64,000 nt of DNA from Cryptomeria japonica (lineage: Eukaryota; Streptophyta; Pinopsida; Cupressales; Cupressaceae): the NCBI RefSeq assembly GCF_030272615.1, contig NC_081407.1, positions 436,266,230-436,330,229 on the forward strand. Reading direction: 5' to 3'. Position 1 is the first letter of the stretch. Each line of letters begins with the position of its first letter. A program made the position numbers and the translations under genes. Under the pieces are notes generated by a model. The model was not told the DNA's origin. It ran no database searches and saw nothing but the letters and a program-made list of their open reading frames with translations. This document shows, piece by piece, positions 1-9,517 of this stretch.

Positions 1-668
1 TAGCAAGATTCTTTTTATTTGCGGAATTTCATAAGTTTCCCTTGGTAATTGCATTTGTTCATGACAGATCTGATAGAAGAATTTTTTGTGTTTCATTTGA
101 AACCTTGAATCTTCTGTCTCCTTAGTGTGCATGCATCATTGCTTTTTTTAGAATCACAGGTTTTAGTTTGTGTTGAAGGTTTTGGTAAATTTGTGTTGAG
201 AAATACATTTTCCTTCCAAGTTTATTAATTACTTAACCTTTCTAAGAAATGTTCATGTGATTGGGAAGTTAATTATCTTGTGTAAGCAGAGTTTCTGATA
301 GATTTTTGTGAGTCATGACAATTTTATCATCATAGTTTTGTGCATCACCTCCTAGAATAGTTTCAATTTTCAGCTTAATTCAATCATTCTTTACTCTTTT
401 CCATACTCATCATTAGTTTTAGGAGGTATTTCAAAGGGAGTCGACCCATAACCCGAAGTTTTGTTTCTCTTTTTGAGTTTACCCACAACTCAAGTTTCGT
501 TTCCATGTTGCACAAGATTGCATAAGTACTGGTACTAATTTTCTTTGTAGAAGCGGGTGCATCCTCCGTGACAACAAGGATGATGATCTCCTCTTCAATG
601 CTTGAAATCTTGACTCTATTGTTGCTCCAAAGCTTGAAGGAATACTGAAAATGCTCAATTTCTCTTGA

Positions 669-716
669 ATGCTTGAATGCTTGATCTCTTGGATGCTTGA
701 ATGCTTGATCTCTTGG
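669..716. repeat. 24-bp tandem repeat, two copies
   Basis: A 24-base unit beginning atgcttgaatgcttg is present twice (669-692 and 693-716), followed by a partial third. It lies in the transcribed part of the LTR, downstream of the TATA box in sense orientation. Confidence 0.85.
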
Positions 717-778
717 ATGCTTGATAATGACTATGGGATTTCATGAGATAATCGAGTGTCAAATGAGGGGAAATCCCT

Positions 779-786
779 CTTATATA
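779..786 (-). promoter_or_regulatory. LTR TATA box
   Basis: The sense strand reads AAAGTATATAAGAGG here, a good plant TATA box, about 315 bases after the LTR start. Confidence 0.5.
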
Positions 787-1102
787 CTTTCCTATGGGAT
801 TAATTGATTAATTTTCCGACATGAGATGACATAGAGGGGATTTTCCTGCTTCAAATTTGAGTTAGGAGAGGGAGAGGGGTCCAAGATAGGTCCTCATTAA
901 GGGGGACTAGGGCGCCAAGCCCTAGTCCTACCCTAATTTGGGGTAGGATCAAGGTGTAGGCAAGGTGCATTACTGAGTTGTATGAAGATTTTGATATGTA
1001 TGATCATAATCAGGTCTCCAATCAGGCCAAGGGGCACAAACACTAAGGTGAAGACCCAAATATAGTCGAAAATTGCAAGGGGTGAAATTTTAGGACATTA
1101 CA

Positions 1103-1120
1103 TTTAGCCTCCACTTTAGC
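1103..1120 (-). promoter_or_regulatory. Polypurine tract of the minus-strand gypsy element
   Basis: Sense strand GCTAAAGTGGAGGCTAAA directly precedes the LTR start TGTAATG. A purine-rich tract abutting the 3' LTR is the usual plus-strand priming site of LTR retrotransposons. Confidence 0.6.
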
Positions 1121-1978
1121 AAGAGAATGAGCTTATGAAAATACTCGCAATAAAGCACAAGGAATTTAGATTGAAAGGCTTCCACCATGTCAAAGAGGCA
1201 AGATTCACCAAGCCCCTAGTGGACTTCATGATCTTACAACTTCAATGACAAGGTAAAAGGGAAGATCATGAGAGAGAACCATGACTACAACTAGTAAGGT
1301 TCTCTTACTACAAGTCAAGAAAAGAAGATACTAAAAATCACAAGGCAAAGACAAAGTTTGCTAAGCAACTTTAAGTATCGAGAGAGAGAATCATGAGCGG
1401 AGTAAATGCCCCCACATTAAAGCAATTGCGTACGCCTTACCAGGAGCAATTGCTTTAAGGTAGGATACACCCCAAAAAGATAAGCATGTTATCACAATAA
1501 GTTATCCCCCAAGAGAGGATAAATCAAAGGATAATGAACACAAAACACAAAGCACAAGGTGGTTTCACCTAAATTTGGAGTCAATATACTTTTTATGATA
1601 ACTCATGTATATCATGTATATGTATATGCATAGAATCATCCTCATCCCCCAAAGAAAGGAAACCACCATGGAAGAAGGGAGCACATGTGTATTTTGAGTC
1701 AACATGGAAGAGACCAAAATATATCTCAACTCTTTGCATCATCCTCAAGTAGACAACACTAGGGACAACAAATAGAAGAATGTCACAAATAAGCAAGAGA
1801 TGAGAGAGAGAGAGAATCTATGGTGCTAATGAAGCTAATCAAGCACGTCATCCTCCCCTCAATATTACTGATCATTATTTTGGGAAGGTAGAAAAAACAC
1901 AAGAGGAGCCACATAGAGCACACTAGATGGAGCTATCACAAGTTCCAAACAAGGACCATGCTCTAATGATGAGTCACT
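1121..1978 (-). other. Non-coding 3' internal region of the gypsy element
   Basis: No convincing frame on either strand; short open stretches have no family resemblance. It lies between the last coding block (stop near 1979) and the polypurine tract, so it is best read as the element's 3' untranslated part. The segment 1414-1456 contains the word agcaattgc twice around a central gtacgc, a weak inverted repeat. Confidence 0.4.
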
Positions 1979-2380
1979 TTATTCGTTGCTAGGAGCTAGG
2001 ATTAATGCTTTTAAATTTTTTGCAGATAAATCATTGTCAACATCAACATATTCATATTCATCATCAAAAATATTAGGATCAATATTTTCATCATTAACAA
2101 TATTTTCACCTATTTCTTCATTAAGATTAATAAGAATAGGAGCTCTAATAGGATTAGTGTCGTGTGTGTGAAGTAGGGTACCTGCAGCTGCAACACAAAC
2201 ACTCAATAGATCATTACAAGCATGGTTAGCAAATTGAAATAAAATGAAAGATAAACCATGACAAAGAGACCCATCGCCTCCTAAGAGATGCGAGTGTGGA
2301 TTTGCTTTCAGATCCCGATAAGCAATCCCAATGACTTGACTACACCTAGACAAAGGATTTAAAATAATTATGATATGCAA
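1979..2380 (-). pseudogene. C-terminal coding block of the gypsy polyprotein, unknown function
   Basis: A 133-codon minus-strand frame with a hydrophobic, Cys-containing first half (SHLLGGDGSLCHGLSFILFQ) and a strongly acidic second half (runs of D, E and N). I do not recognise a domain. It follows the protease-like block in the same orientation and precedes the polypurine tract, so it is probably the last part of a gag-pro polyprotein cut off by the insertion at 2381-3217. It shows no RT, RNase H or integrase motif, which matters for judging whether the element was autonomous. Confidence 0.35.
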
Positions 2381-3217
2381 GCTAGATGAGATTGATTATG
2401 CTATATTTATCCAAGAGTATAATTAAGATAATGATATGCATGATTAAGCTATGATGATGATGTAATTAACCTAGAATAGAGATTGATTAAGCTACATGAT
2501 TCAACAATTATTCTAGAAAATGATCAAATTAAGCTACATCTAAAATGCAATTGCCTATAATAACAATGCTTAGAGGTGGCAGTAATCAACGGTCAAGATT
2601 GAGTATCAATATATCAAGGGTGAAATTGGAAGAGGTTGGAGAAGAGGTTGGAGGGAGGGACACTTGTCATCTCTGTGGTGACAAGTGTCAAGGAGCCTTG
2701 CTCATAAGAGGGCAAGTGTCCAAGGGAGGATACATGTGGCATAAGTGTCATGTGTCTCAAGGGGAGGATATCCAACCCATAGTAGGTTAGGATAAGGAGG
2801 TTATGATGTTAGGGTTAGTTAAACCTAAGGTTAAGTGGAATGAGTTAGGTTAGGGGATGGCTAGGTTAGGTGGTTAGAAGTTAGGAGGTGTGTGGGTAAT
2901 TTGAATTTGAATTCAAAACATAAGAAAAGGCTAATTAACTTTCAACAACTCATAAATTGGTTTGTTTTAATTAATTAGGGAATTAGAAGGAATGAATTAA
3001 ATGGGGGGGGGGGGGGGAGGATTAATTAATTCATAATAATTAGTCAAAGGGGACTATTGAAATGAACCTATTAAATAAATCCTTAGATTTATTAATAAGT
3101 AGATGAATGGGAGAATTTAATCAAATTGCTAATGAATTCAATTAAATTGGGAAGGGGGATTAATTAAATAATTGCTTATTTAATTAATTATCTTTAGACC
3201 ATTTTTAGGTGTATACA
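2381..3217 (-). mobile_element. LTR-like insertion inside the gypsy coding region
   Basis: The minus strand from 3217 begins TGTATACACCTAAAAATGGTC, closely like the starts of the solo LTR at 28,893 (TGTAGACATCTAAAAATGGTC) and of the LTR near 45,159. A reading frame to the right (ending GSSSI) runs straight into it, as expected for an insertion. The right flank is aatag. I could not find a matching TG end with the same flank on the left, so the left border is only set by where coding sequence resumes. The segment is AT-rich with many ttaattaa words and a run of 15 G at 3003-3017. Confidence 0.35.
3003..3017 (+). repeat. Homopolymer G15
   Basis: Fifteen consecutive G on the plus strand within the LTR-like insertion. 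Length in the source genome is uncertain because such runs are prone to sequencing error. Confidence 0.8.
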
Positions 3218-3867
3218 AATAGAACTTGAACCAATATTTGTTTTAAGCATTTTGTGTCTTGGAGAATTATGTTGAACAACTTGTTTAGGAGAAAATGGAA
3301 TCATGTCAATAGTTGGTGTTTTAGGAGAATAAATGGTTTGGGAAACAACTTCATGAGCTCTAGCGCGATGTCTCCGTCGGTGTTCTCTCACACAACGGTT
3401 TTGTCTAGCTTTGGCTGAAGGGTGAGGAGGGTTAGGCTTATTAGGTATAGGCTTCATCTCTTCTTTTAGGGAAGAATGAATAGGCTGAGATCTTTTAGGT
3501 TGGACAATAGGAGAGGTCGATCACTTGTCTTTATAAGATGAAGGAAGAGGAAACACACAATATAAAGGAGGAATTGGAGGTGTAGGAATGAGACTGGGTC
3601 CATCATGAGGAGGAGGGATAGGTCTAGCCATAGGAGGAATAAATTGATGTTTAGGAGGAAGAGTTTTTCTACCTTTTGGAGGAAGAGTGGACTCATCCAT
3701 AGGAGAAGGAATAGATTCTTCTTTAGGAAGGAGAATATCTCTTTTCTTAGGAGAAAGGATACTCTTCTCTTTAGGATAAGGAATAGGTGGTTATTTAGGA
3801 AGAAGATTATTTCTTTCCTTAGGAGGAAGAATAATCTTATCCTCAAGAAGTGGTATATGATCATCAA
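3218..3867 (-). pseudogene. Low-complexity linker after the gypsy protease
   Basis: Two overlapping minus-strand frames, one Pro/Arg-rich and basic (3194-3457) and one Leu/Phe-rich (3466-3867) built on a repeated aggaagaa-type word. The Leu/Phe frame probably reflects a purine-biased simple repeat and not a real membrane protein, because the DNA shows the repeat in several frames. It lies between the protease block and the LTR-like insertion. Confidence 0.3.
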
Positions 3868-3889
3868 GAGGAATGCTAAGTGTTGGATT

Positions 3890-4366
3890 TCAAGGTTTAC
3901 TCAAGGATAAGATCATTTCATTTTTCCAGTTTTGATATGATCTAAAGAGAGCATCACTTATAGGTTGAAGAGGCTGGAATCGTTTGGACCAAAAGTAATA
4001 AAGACAAACATATCCATGCCTCATTGTAGGTTGAAATATTCTATGATTAACAATTATGATTTCACCATTAGGAGGAAATTCCAAACACTTATGAATAGTA
4101 GAAGTGATCGCTTTCATGGAAGAGAGCCGAGGATGTCCCAACTTCACACGAAATTGATCAGATGTAGGAATGATAAAAAATTGAACATCTAAGCATTTAG
4201 TGCCAACATCAATAGGAAGTGTTATAGAACCAATAGTAGGAAAACAAAAGCCATAAAAAAATTTAACTACCACATCAGTATCATCATATATCACTTGATG
4301 CAATTGCAAACTATAAATAAATTCTTTAGTTATCACATTAACCATGCAAGTAGGATCAATAAGCAC
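3890..4366 (-). pseudogene. Retropepsin-like (aspartic protease) domain of the gypsy element, degenerate
   Basis: The frame begins LIDPTCMVNVITKEF, the position where Ty3/gypsy proteases have a D-S/T-G active site followed by a hydrophobic strand; here it reads D-P-T, so the glycine position is not conserved. Further on, GSITLPIDVGTKCLDVQFFI and a LGHPRLSSM block fit the flap and later strands of gypsy retropepsins (the usual late motif is LG-R-W). It follows the gag zinc-knuckle block in the same orientation. The odd active site and loss of the upstream frame suggest an inactive copy. Confidence 0.55.
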
Positions 4367-4511
4367 TCATCTAGAAGGTATACCTTTGATTTTTGCACTT
4401 ATTTATAATGGGCCATTGGGTGCTTTAATGGTATCACTAGGATCAAATGTGATGCACAAGTTCTTAGGAGGTTCTTGTTGATCTACAAGGTTCACCACAT
4501 TATTAGATTGA

Positions 4512-4633
4512 ATGGTTACATCATTTGGAGAGAAAGCAAGAAGATCAGTCTCAACCACATTATTGGAATGTGATGGTTACATCATTTGGAGAGAAAGCAA
4601 GAAGATCAGTCTCAACCACATTATTGGAATGTG
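4512..4633. repeat. 61-bp tandem duplication in gag
   Basis: The segment 4512-4572 is repeated without visible change at 4573-4633. Because 61 is not a multiple of three, it shifts the gag-protease frame and explains why the knuckle frame does not continue into the protease block. Confidence 0.9.
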
Positions 4634-4883
4634 ATGGTAAAGGATTAGTGAAAATATGAAGGTTTTGGTTAGGAGGAGCTACAGATTTGTTTCCTTTATC
4701 ATTCACACCTACTACAAATATGGTATTGTTATCAATCAATTCTTGAATCTTACTTCTCAATGAAAAACATTTTTTAGTATCATGACCAGGTTGACGATGG
4801 TATTGACAAAAATATTTAGCATCAAAGTAAGGGGAAGTTGTTTTAGATGGATCAATTGGTTTGATTTTGGGAAGTTTTAACAC
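4560..4883 (-). pseudogene. Gag nucleocapsid part with a Cys/His knuckle
   Basis: The frame contains CQYHRQPGHDTKKC followed by FSLRSKIQELID. This C-x2-H-x4-H-x4-C-like arrangement with a downstream helix is typical of the nucleocapsid region of Tat-type plant gypsy elements, where the first Cys pair is often altered. It lies between capsid (5310-5690) and protease (3890-4366) in gag-to-pro order on the minus strand. It is cut at its 3' end by the 61-bp duplication. Confidence 0.6.
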
Positions 4884-5309
4884 ATTCCTTTGTATTAACT
4901 AAGACATAATGCTATGCAAAGATTCATTCAAAGCAGTAAATTATTTTTCTTTTTTAAAGTATCTAGACAAAGGAGGCACACCTGTAGTGGCTACCAATTG
5001 ATTGATTGATTGTTGTTGTCATTTAATTTGATGAATCATTTGTTTGGTTTGAACTTCATAAATGGTTGTTGAGCACTATCACCCTTATCACTAAGAGCCA
5101 TGGAAGATGATGATTTTTCCAATTGACTCACAATCAATTGTTAATTGTGAAGTACTGTGCACAACTGCGAAAAGGAAGTAAACTCAGTTAAGAGAAGTTA
5201 ATCCCTAATATCTTTTTGTAAATTAGAAATATATATTTTTTAATATCTTGATCAGGCACAAGAAAAGAAATCTGAGAATACAAATGCTTATATCTACCAA
5301 TAAAATTAG

Positions 5310-5690
5310 TCACTTTTCTTTAACTTTTTGTTTACAATGCATTAAATCAGTCAAAGTAACTTTAGGACCAATGTTATTATAAAATTGTTGAATAAAAGCA
5401 TTAGCCAGTTGTTGAAAAAAATTAATAGAATAAGGAGGCAAAACACAATACCATTGCAAAGCTCTATCCTTTAATGTTATAGTAAACATTTTTGCTAAAA
5501 ATCTTTGATCACGAGAAAAGTCACTAGACAAAGTTTGGAATGTTTTAACATGAGTTAAGGGATCACCTTTTCCATTATAAAGTTCCAACTGAGGGACTTC
5601 TACATGTTTAGGAGGGATGGCTCTAACAATGTCATTGGATAATGGGCTTGCTAGATCAAATGTGGGCACATTATACTTGGATTGATTCAT
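5310..5690 (-). pseudogene. Gag capsid domain of the minus-strand gypsy element
   Basis: The frame reads VPQLELYNGKGDPLTHVKTF, then KMFTITLKDRALQWYCVLPP and INFFQQLANAFIQQF. This succession (a P-x-Y-x-G-x-x-D-P start, a short helix ending L-K-x-x-A-L-x-W-Y, then W/F-x-x-L-x-x-x-F) is the retrotransposon gag family pattern. The frame ends in KVKEK and is probably interrupted there. An adjoining Pro/Ser-rich block (5696-5980) and an N-terminal block (6236-6545) lie upstream in the same orientation. Confidence 0.75.
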
Positions 5691-5695
5691 AGAAG

Positions 5696-5980
5696 CTATT
5701 TTTTGTTGTAAGACATTGTTTGGGCTAGGCTTTTGATTGTAGCTTCGGTATAAGGGTTGAAATTAGACATGTTGGATTGAGAGGGTAGAGTAATATTGTT
5801 GAATGAAGGAAGAGATTGAGAATAAGGAGGTGGGACACTATGATAAGTAGGTAATGGAGAAGATTGGGTAACACATGGAAGACTCATGAGAGGGATAAAG
5901 AAATTGTGATTGAAGGAGTTTCCCCCTTGACTAACATTTATAGGTGGTGAGTGTGAATGGGTAACAAGGAGAACACTCAT
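5696..5980 (-). pseudogene. Gag Pro/Ser-rich linker
   Basis: A minus-strand frame rich in Pro, Ser, Tyr and Asn (for example YHSVPPPYSQSLPSFNN) directly before the capsid block. Such linkers are common between the N terminus and capsid of plant gypsy gag. It supports one gag frame from 6545 down to 5310 broken by point lesions; I assign no function. Confidence 0.4.
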
Positions 5981-6235
5981 GGTAGGAGAAATGAAATAAG
6001 AGGTATTTCCCCCATGACTAAGATTTGTAGGTATGATAGTTTATGCAGAGGTAGTCATGATGTTTGATGTGAAGGTAGGAACACTAGTCATATGAGTTGT
6101 TAAAGGAATATAATGATTAACTTGACTAGGAGGTTTTGTATAACCGAGGTTTTCAGCACAACTCTTCATAGGCATGATATTAGAATCAACGATATGAGAA
6201 ATACCACACAAGGTATCAACGCCTTCTTTATTATT

Positions 6236-6550
6236 TTAAATCATTCTTTTGAATCCTTCAATCAATGGGAGAGATTCACTTTCTGGGTATTCTTGACTCA
6301 TCCATTGTTGAAGATTGTCAAATTGATTGTCCATCTTCACCAATTGGTCAACAGATACCCTAGTTAGTGATTCCTCCACATCATGAGAATTATCAAGAGG
6401 ATAAATGAGAATATTTGTAGTATTGGAAGAACCACCAATATCCTCATTGAAAAAGATAGCCAAATTAGGCTCCATTTCCTTGGTATTTAAACCTTTGACA
6501 GCCTTAATTCTACAACTTCTCCTAATGGGGATACTATAGGTAGGACTAAT
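6236..6550 (-). pseudogene. Gag N-terminal region, continued from 43,288-43,269
   Basis: The frame reads ISPTYSIPIRRSCRIKAVKG and continues into an acidic part (FNEDIGG) and a coiled region (LVKMDNQFDNLQQWMSQEY). The true start is not here. The first codons come from the inserted solo LTR that begins at 6551, while the original upstream codons are at 43,269-43,288, where ATG AGT TTT ACT ACT ATT precedes the insertion. Joined, gag would start MSFTTISPTYS. This links the left edge of the nest to a point 37 kb away. Confidence 0.6.
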
Positions 6551-7838
6551 TGTTGGCAACAACAATGAAGGAAAACTTAGAGGGGAGGGGAGGGGGGGGT
6601 GAATCAGTTTTCACCAAATTAATTGCAAATCTGATAAACTACATCAACATCAACAACAAAGATAAGAAAATTGATAGCACAACACATAACACCAAGATTT
6701 TGACAAAACCTGGTTAACGGAAAAACCATGGTGGGAACCTACCCACAATAAGATGATACTCTGCAGTAGTATGTGAAAATATTACAATGAGAAATGCACC
6801 TGCATTCAGGCTCACTTCCTAGAGCTCACTGCTCAAAATATAATAACCCGGAAGGCTACAACCCTCAGGGAAGTCTCACTAACCTACAATAAGATTCAGA
6901 CAACAATCCAAAAGGAATGAACTGCAATGATAACATCTGCTAATGCCTGATGACAATTCTGGTTAAGCAAATATGTCTGCTCTACAACCCTCCAAGATTG
7001 TGCTCAAACACACTATTAAAGGATTAATTCCTTTGATTGCTCATACACCATTCTCTAATAATGCAGAAATAACCTTGATACCCAAATTACATGACTCTAT
7101 CACCTATTTATACAATTCATCAACCTTGACAACAAGGTCGGATAAACCCTCAACTCACAATTACAAAATTACATCACACAATACAAAGATCAACCACTGG
7201 ACCAATATAATGATATACATAACATAACATGGACCTAAATCAAACTTCCAAACACTCAACACCACAAGTAATCATGCCAAGATCAACTGCAACACACTAC
7301 ACTACCAAGAATACCACATAACATGAAGAACATGACCGGATCATGAAAACCACTAGAAACTCACACAACAATCAATTCAGAGCAACAAAACAAATAGGAC
7401 ATAATTAGGAACACCAGTGAGAATGTTAGAATCATCAGTAACAACTCTACCAATACCACTCATCAAATCTTCATCGATCAACATCTGAACCTCAAGAATA
7501 CTCAAACAACAACAACTGTCATGAAGAAAGATAACCTGCAGAGCACCAAAACATGAACCATTTGAAATGAAGATACACAAGAACATCCCAAACAATCTCC
7601 CAAAATCACAACTCAAGATATGTTCACACCGGAATATACCATAGGAGATACCAAACTCTGCAAAGCATTGATCAGAAAAACCAAACTGCAAACTAGATCA
7701 CATGATATGATCAATTAAGTTTCCCAGAACACTGAAACTAATATAGAAACATGTAATGATACTAGAAATATTCCATACACCAAACCATGATCCCAATAAA
7801 CCAATTTGTAACCACCAGAGTAATAAATCACAAGAATA
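6551..7838 (-). mobile_element. Copia-type solo LTR, left part (right part 43,220-43,268)
   Basis: On the plus strand it starts TGTTGGCAACAAC after ctaat and, once the LINE is removed, ends GTCCAACA at 43,268 followed by ccaat, giving a 5-bp target duplication with one mismatch. Inside are hallmarks shared with the copia LTRs at 16,561, 22,223, 53,919 and 59,583: a G-run followed by TGAATCAG near the plus-strand start, the block AAACCATGGTGGGAACCTACC and the phrase AGAGCTCACTGCTC. The joined LTR is about 1337 bp, versus about 1060 bp for the full copia elements, and is much more diverged. No internal region is attached, so it is a solo LTR. Confidence 0.75.
7826..7838 (+). repeat. LINE target-site duplication, left copy
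   Basis: aatcacaagaata here matches aatcacaggaata at 43,207-43,219 with one mismatch. The second copy directly follows the LINE poly-A tail. Confidence 0.75.
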
Positions 7839-8230
7839 TGGTCTCAAAGTAATAATAACTTGCAATTATGGTCTTGAGAAAGCCTATGTAGAGGCTACAA
7901 TAAAATTGTTTGTGAGGCAGTAATTAGTTTAGAGTGTTGGTGAGAGGAATGGTGGATGGAAGTGCCTAATAGGGTTTCAGAAGGCATGAAGACTTTCATT
8001 ATAGAGGTGGTTTAAATCTGAAATGGTCTTTGAATAGAAACTGGAACCGCAGAAATTTTAGAGATGACCGATCAAGTTTCAAAAGGCAAACATGGCCATG
8101 GAAGGGTCCAGAGACCTCTCAACAAAGAAGGCCTACAACTGGAGGAACCACAAAAAACATCAGGGGCTAGAGAAAGGCAAGATTGGATGGCTATGCAACA
8201 TTAAATAACAAGTAGCAAATCGACTTTAAA
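7839..8230 (+). other. LINE 5' untranslated region
   Basis: About 390 bases between the target duplication and the ORF1 ATG, with no frame of note. It would hold the internal LINE promoter; I see no distinct promoter motif. Confidence 0.5.
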
Positions 8231-8627
8231 ATGGCACAAGAGAAATTTTGGAGGCCAAAACCTTCGGCGGAAGCTGCAAAAGTCCTAGAGGTATGCCCGA
8301 ACTTAGTCTATAGTAGAGTTTTGAACATAGAAATTTATAATGAGGAATGTAGTAAAAACATAATATTTCTTAGCAAACATGCTCTTTTTATGAAATGGGG
8401 GGGCACATGGCCGACTTTCTCTAAGATCAAAGCTTGTGTTTTTGTCTGGGGTGAGGGAGTGGAACTTAATACTTTAGAAAATGGTTTCTTTCTAGTTATA
8501 TGCCCCTCTACCCAGGACATGAATTGGATTTTGAAAAAAGGCCCTTTCTTTATGGATGGGAAAGGGTTTAATATTATCAAGTGGAGACCAAATTTTAACC
8601 CTAAGAAAGAGATTCTCAGTAGGGTTC
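8231..8627 (+). pseudogene. LINE ORF1, N-terminal half (DUF4283-like)
   Basis: The frame starts MAQEKFWRPKPS and contains WPTFSKIKACVFVWG, LENGFFLVICPSTQDMNWIL, KKGPFFMDGKGFNIIKW and PNFNPKKEILSRV. The succession of a strand ending in GFFLV, then W-x-L-KKGPFF and W-P-NF-P-K-E is the DUF4283 pattern found in ORF1 of plant L1 elements, an RNA-binding chaperone-like protein. The frame stops making sense after LSRV at 8627, where the gypsy element begins. Sequence resuming at 33,488 gives PIWLKLLGFP, the expected continuation. The start is the first ATG and matches the length of the family's N terminus. Confidence 0.8.
8623..8627 (+). repeat. 5-bp target duplication of the giant-LTR gypsy element (left)
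   Basis: ggttc at 8623-8627 equals ggttc at 33,483-33,487. Removing the element plus one copy restores the LINE ORF1 frame exactly, which confirms both element ends. Confidence 0.95.
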
Positions 8628-8689
8628 TGTTAGTCCACACTTGCATTATGTCTATTTTGGGTCCTTTAAATTTTTCCTCGTTTGCATTT

Positions 8690-9005
8690 TTCTTTAACTG
8701 AACCTTTCGCTTGAACCGTTCTAGAGTTCAAGGTTCAAGTTCAAGTGCGGTATGTAGTATAGCGGCTTTGTTTTAAGTAAGGCATTAAAAGGTCTTGGTG
8801 ATCATAGTTCATTGAACTTGAACCGTGAACCTTTAGAGTGGTTCAAGGTTCAAGGTTCAACATGTTAAAGCAAGTCTTGTGTAAGTCATGTTTTATAGTG
8901 AGTAAGCTTTGGCATGTTTGTGTGTTTTCCACTAATGCTTTTTTGAACTTGAACCTTTGAACCTATTTTTGGAAGGGTTCAAGGTTCAATGGTTCAAAGT
9001 TCGAG
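8690..9005 (+). repeat. Cluster of GGTTCAA/TTGAACC words upstream of the LTR frame
   Basis: Words such as GAACCGTTCTAGAGTTCAAG, GGTTCAAGGTTCAA, TTGAACTTGAACC and GAACCTTTGAACC recur in both orientations in three groups (about 8700-8735, 8808-8860 and 8943-9002), forming imperfect palindromes. The same cluster is at 27,465-27,775 in the 3' LTR. Position upstream of the reading frame suggests a regulatory array; this is inference. Confidence 0.75.
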
Positions 9006-9517
9006 AATTGATGACTTTGGAGATAAAGTGAACAAGTGTCGGCATATAGGAAACATTCTGGATTTAAAAGATGAACCGCGAGAAAATGAATTGTGATGGA
9101 AATCCATACTTGGGAATAATCATTCCAAGCAATCATTTCAAGTAAAGGATATGGAGGAGAAAAGACTTGTTATTAATAAACTGTCAGAAATTAATCTTTT
9201 CGACACGATTGACACAAATGAGTATGCAGTTTTCAAATCATGACGAATTCTGCGACTGATATTTTAGGCCAGTCCCTAAGATCTGTTTTATTTAAAATAA
9301 GTTACTTGCCTTCATTATTTGCCCAATTTGGTAAGTAGAAGATTAGTGTAGGTGACATTTCTTGTTCTCTGCTCTTTGAATTCTCAGTTTTGCATGAAAG
9401 GTGAGTGCAAGTTCTTCCTCTTTTCTTGTTGGTTTTCATAAATTGAAAGTGTTATTTGATACTTCCATCGGTTCAGTCAATTCTTCCTACTGTATATTTT
9501 CTGATTGTAAATAAAAA
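9006..9517 (+). other. Leader between the palindrome cluster and the LTR frame
   Basis: About 510 bases without coding signal, conserved in copy B (27,776-28,288). It contains AGGTGAGTGCAAG near 9400, which could be a splice-donor-like word ahead of the frame, and a pyrimidine-rich stretch near 9410-9425. The frame starts after AAATAAAAA. Confidence 0.35.

Larger units (their letters stand above)
1..1102 (-). mobile_element. 3' LTR of a minus-strand Ty3/gypsy element, cut by the window edge
   Basis: Read on the minus strand, an LTR-like start TGTAATGTCCTAAAATTTC begins at 1102, directly after a purine-rich tract, as expected for a 3' LTR. A TATA box (TATATAAG in sense) lies at 779-786, about 315 bases into the LTR, so this looks like U3 followed by R/U5. 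The other end is beyond base 1, so length and target duplication cannot be checked. No open frame of note. The internal region to the right (1103-6550, continued at 43,269-43,288) is its coding part. Confidence 0.6.

Noticed and set aside
669-716. CRISPR-like or satellite array
   Set aside because: Only two contiguous 24-base copies without spacers in a plant LTR.
3466-3867. Leu/Phe-rich frame resembling a membrane protein, and an Arg-rich frame on the opposite strand
   Set aside because: Both arise from the same purine-biased aggaagaa-type simple repeat; neither has a convincing start or domain.
8700-9005. Heat-shock elements in the GGTTCAA/TTGAACC array
   Set aside because: The GAA and TTC words do not follow the nGAAnnTTCn spacing consistently, so I make no such claim.
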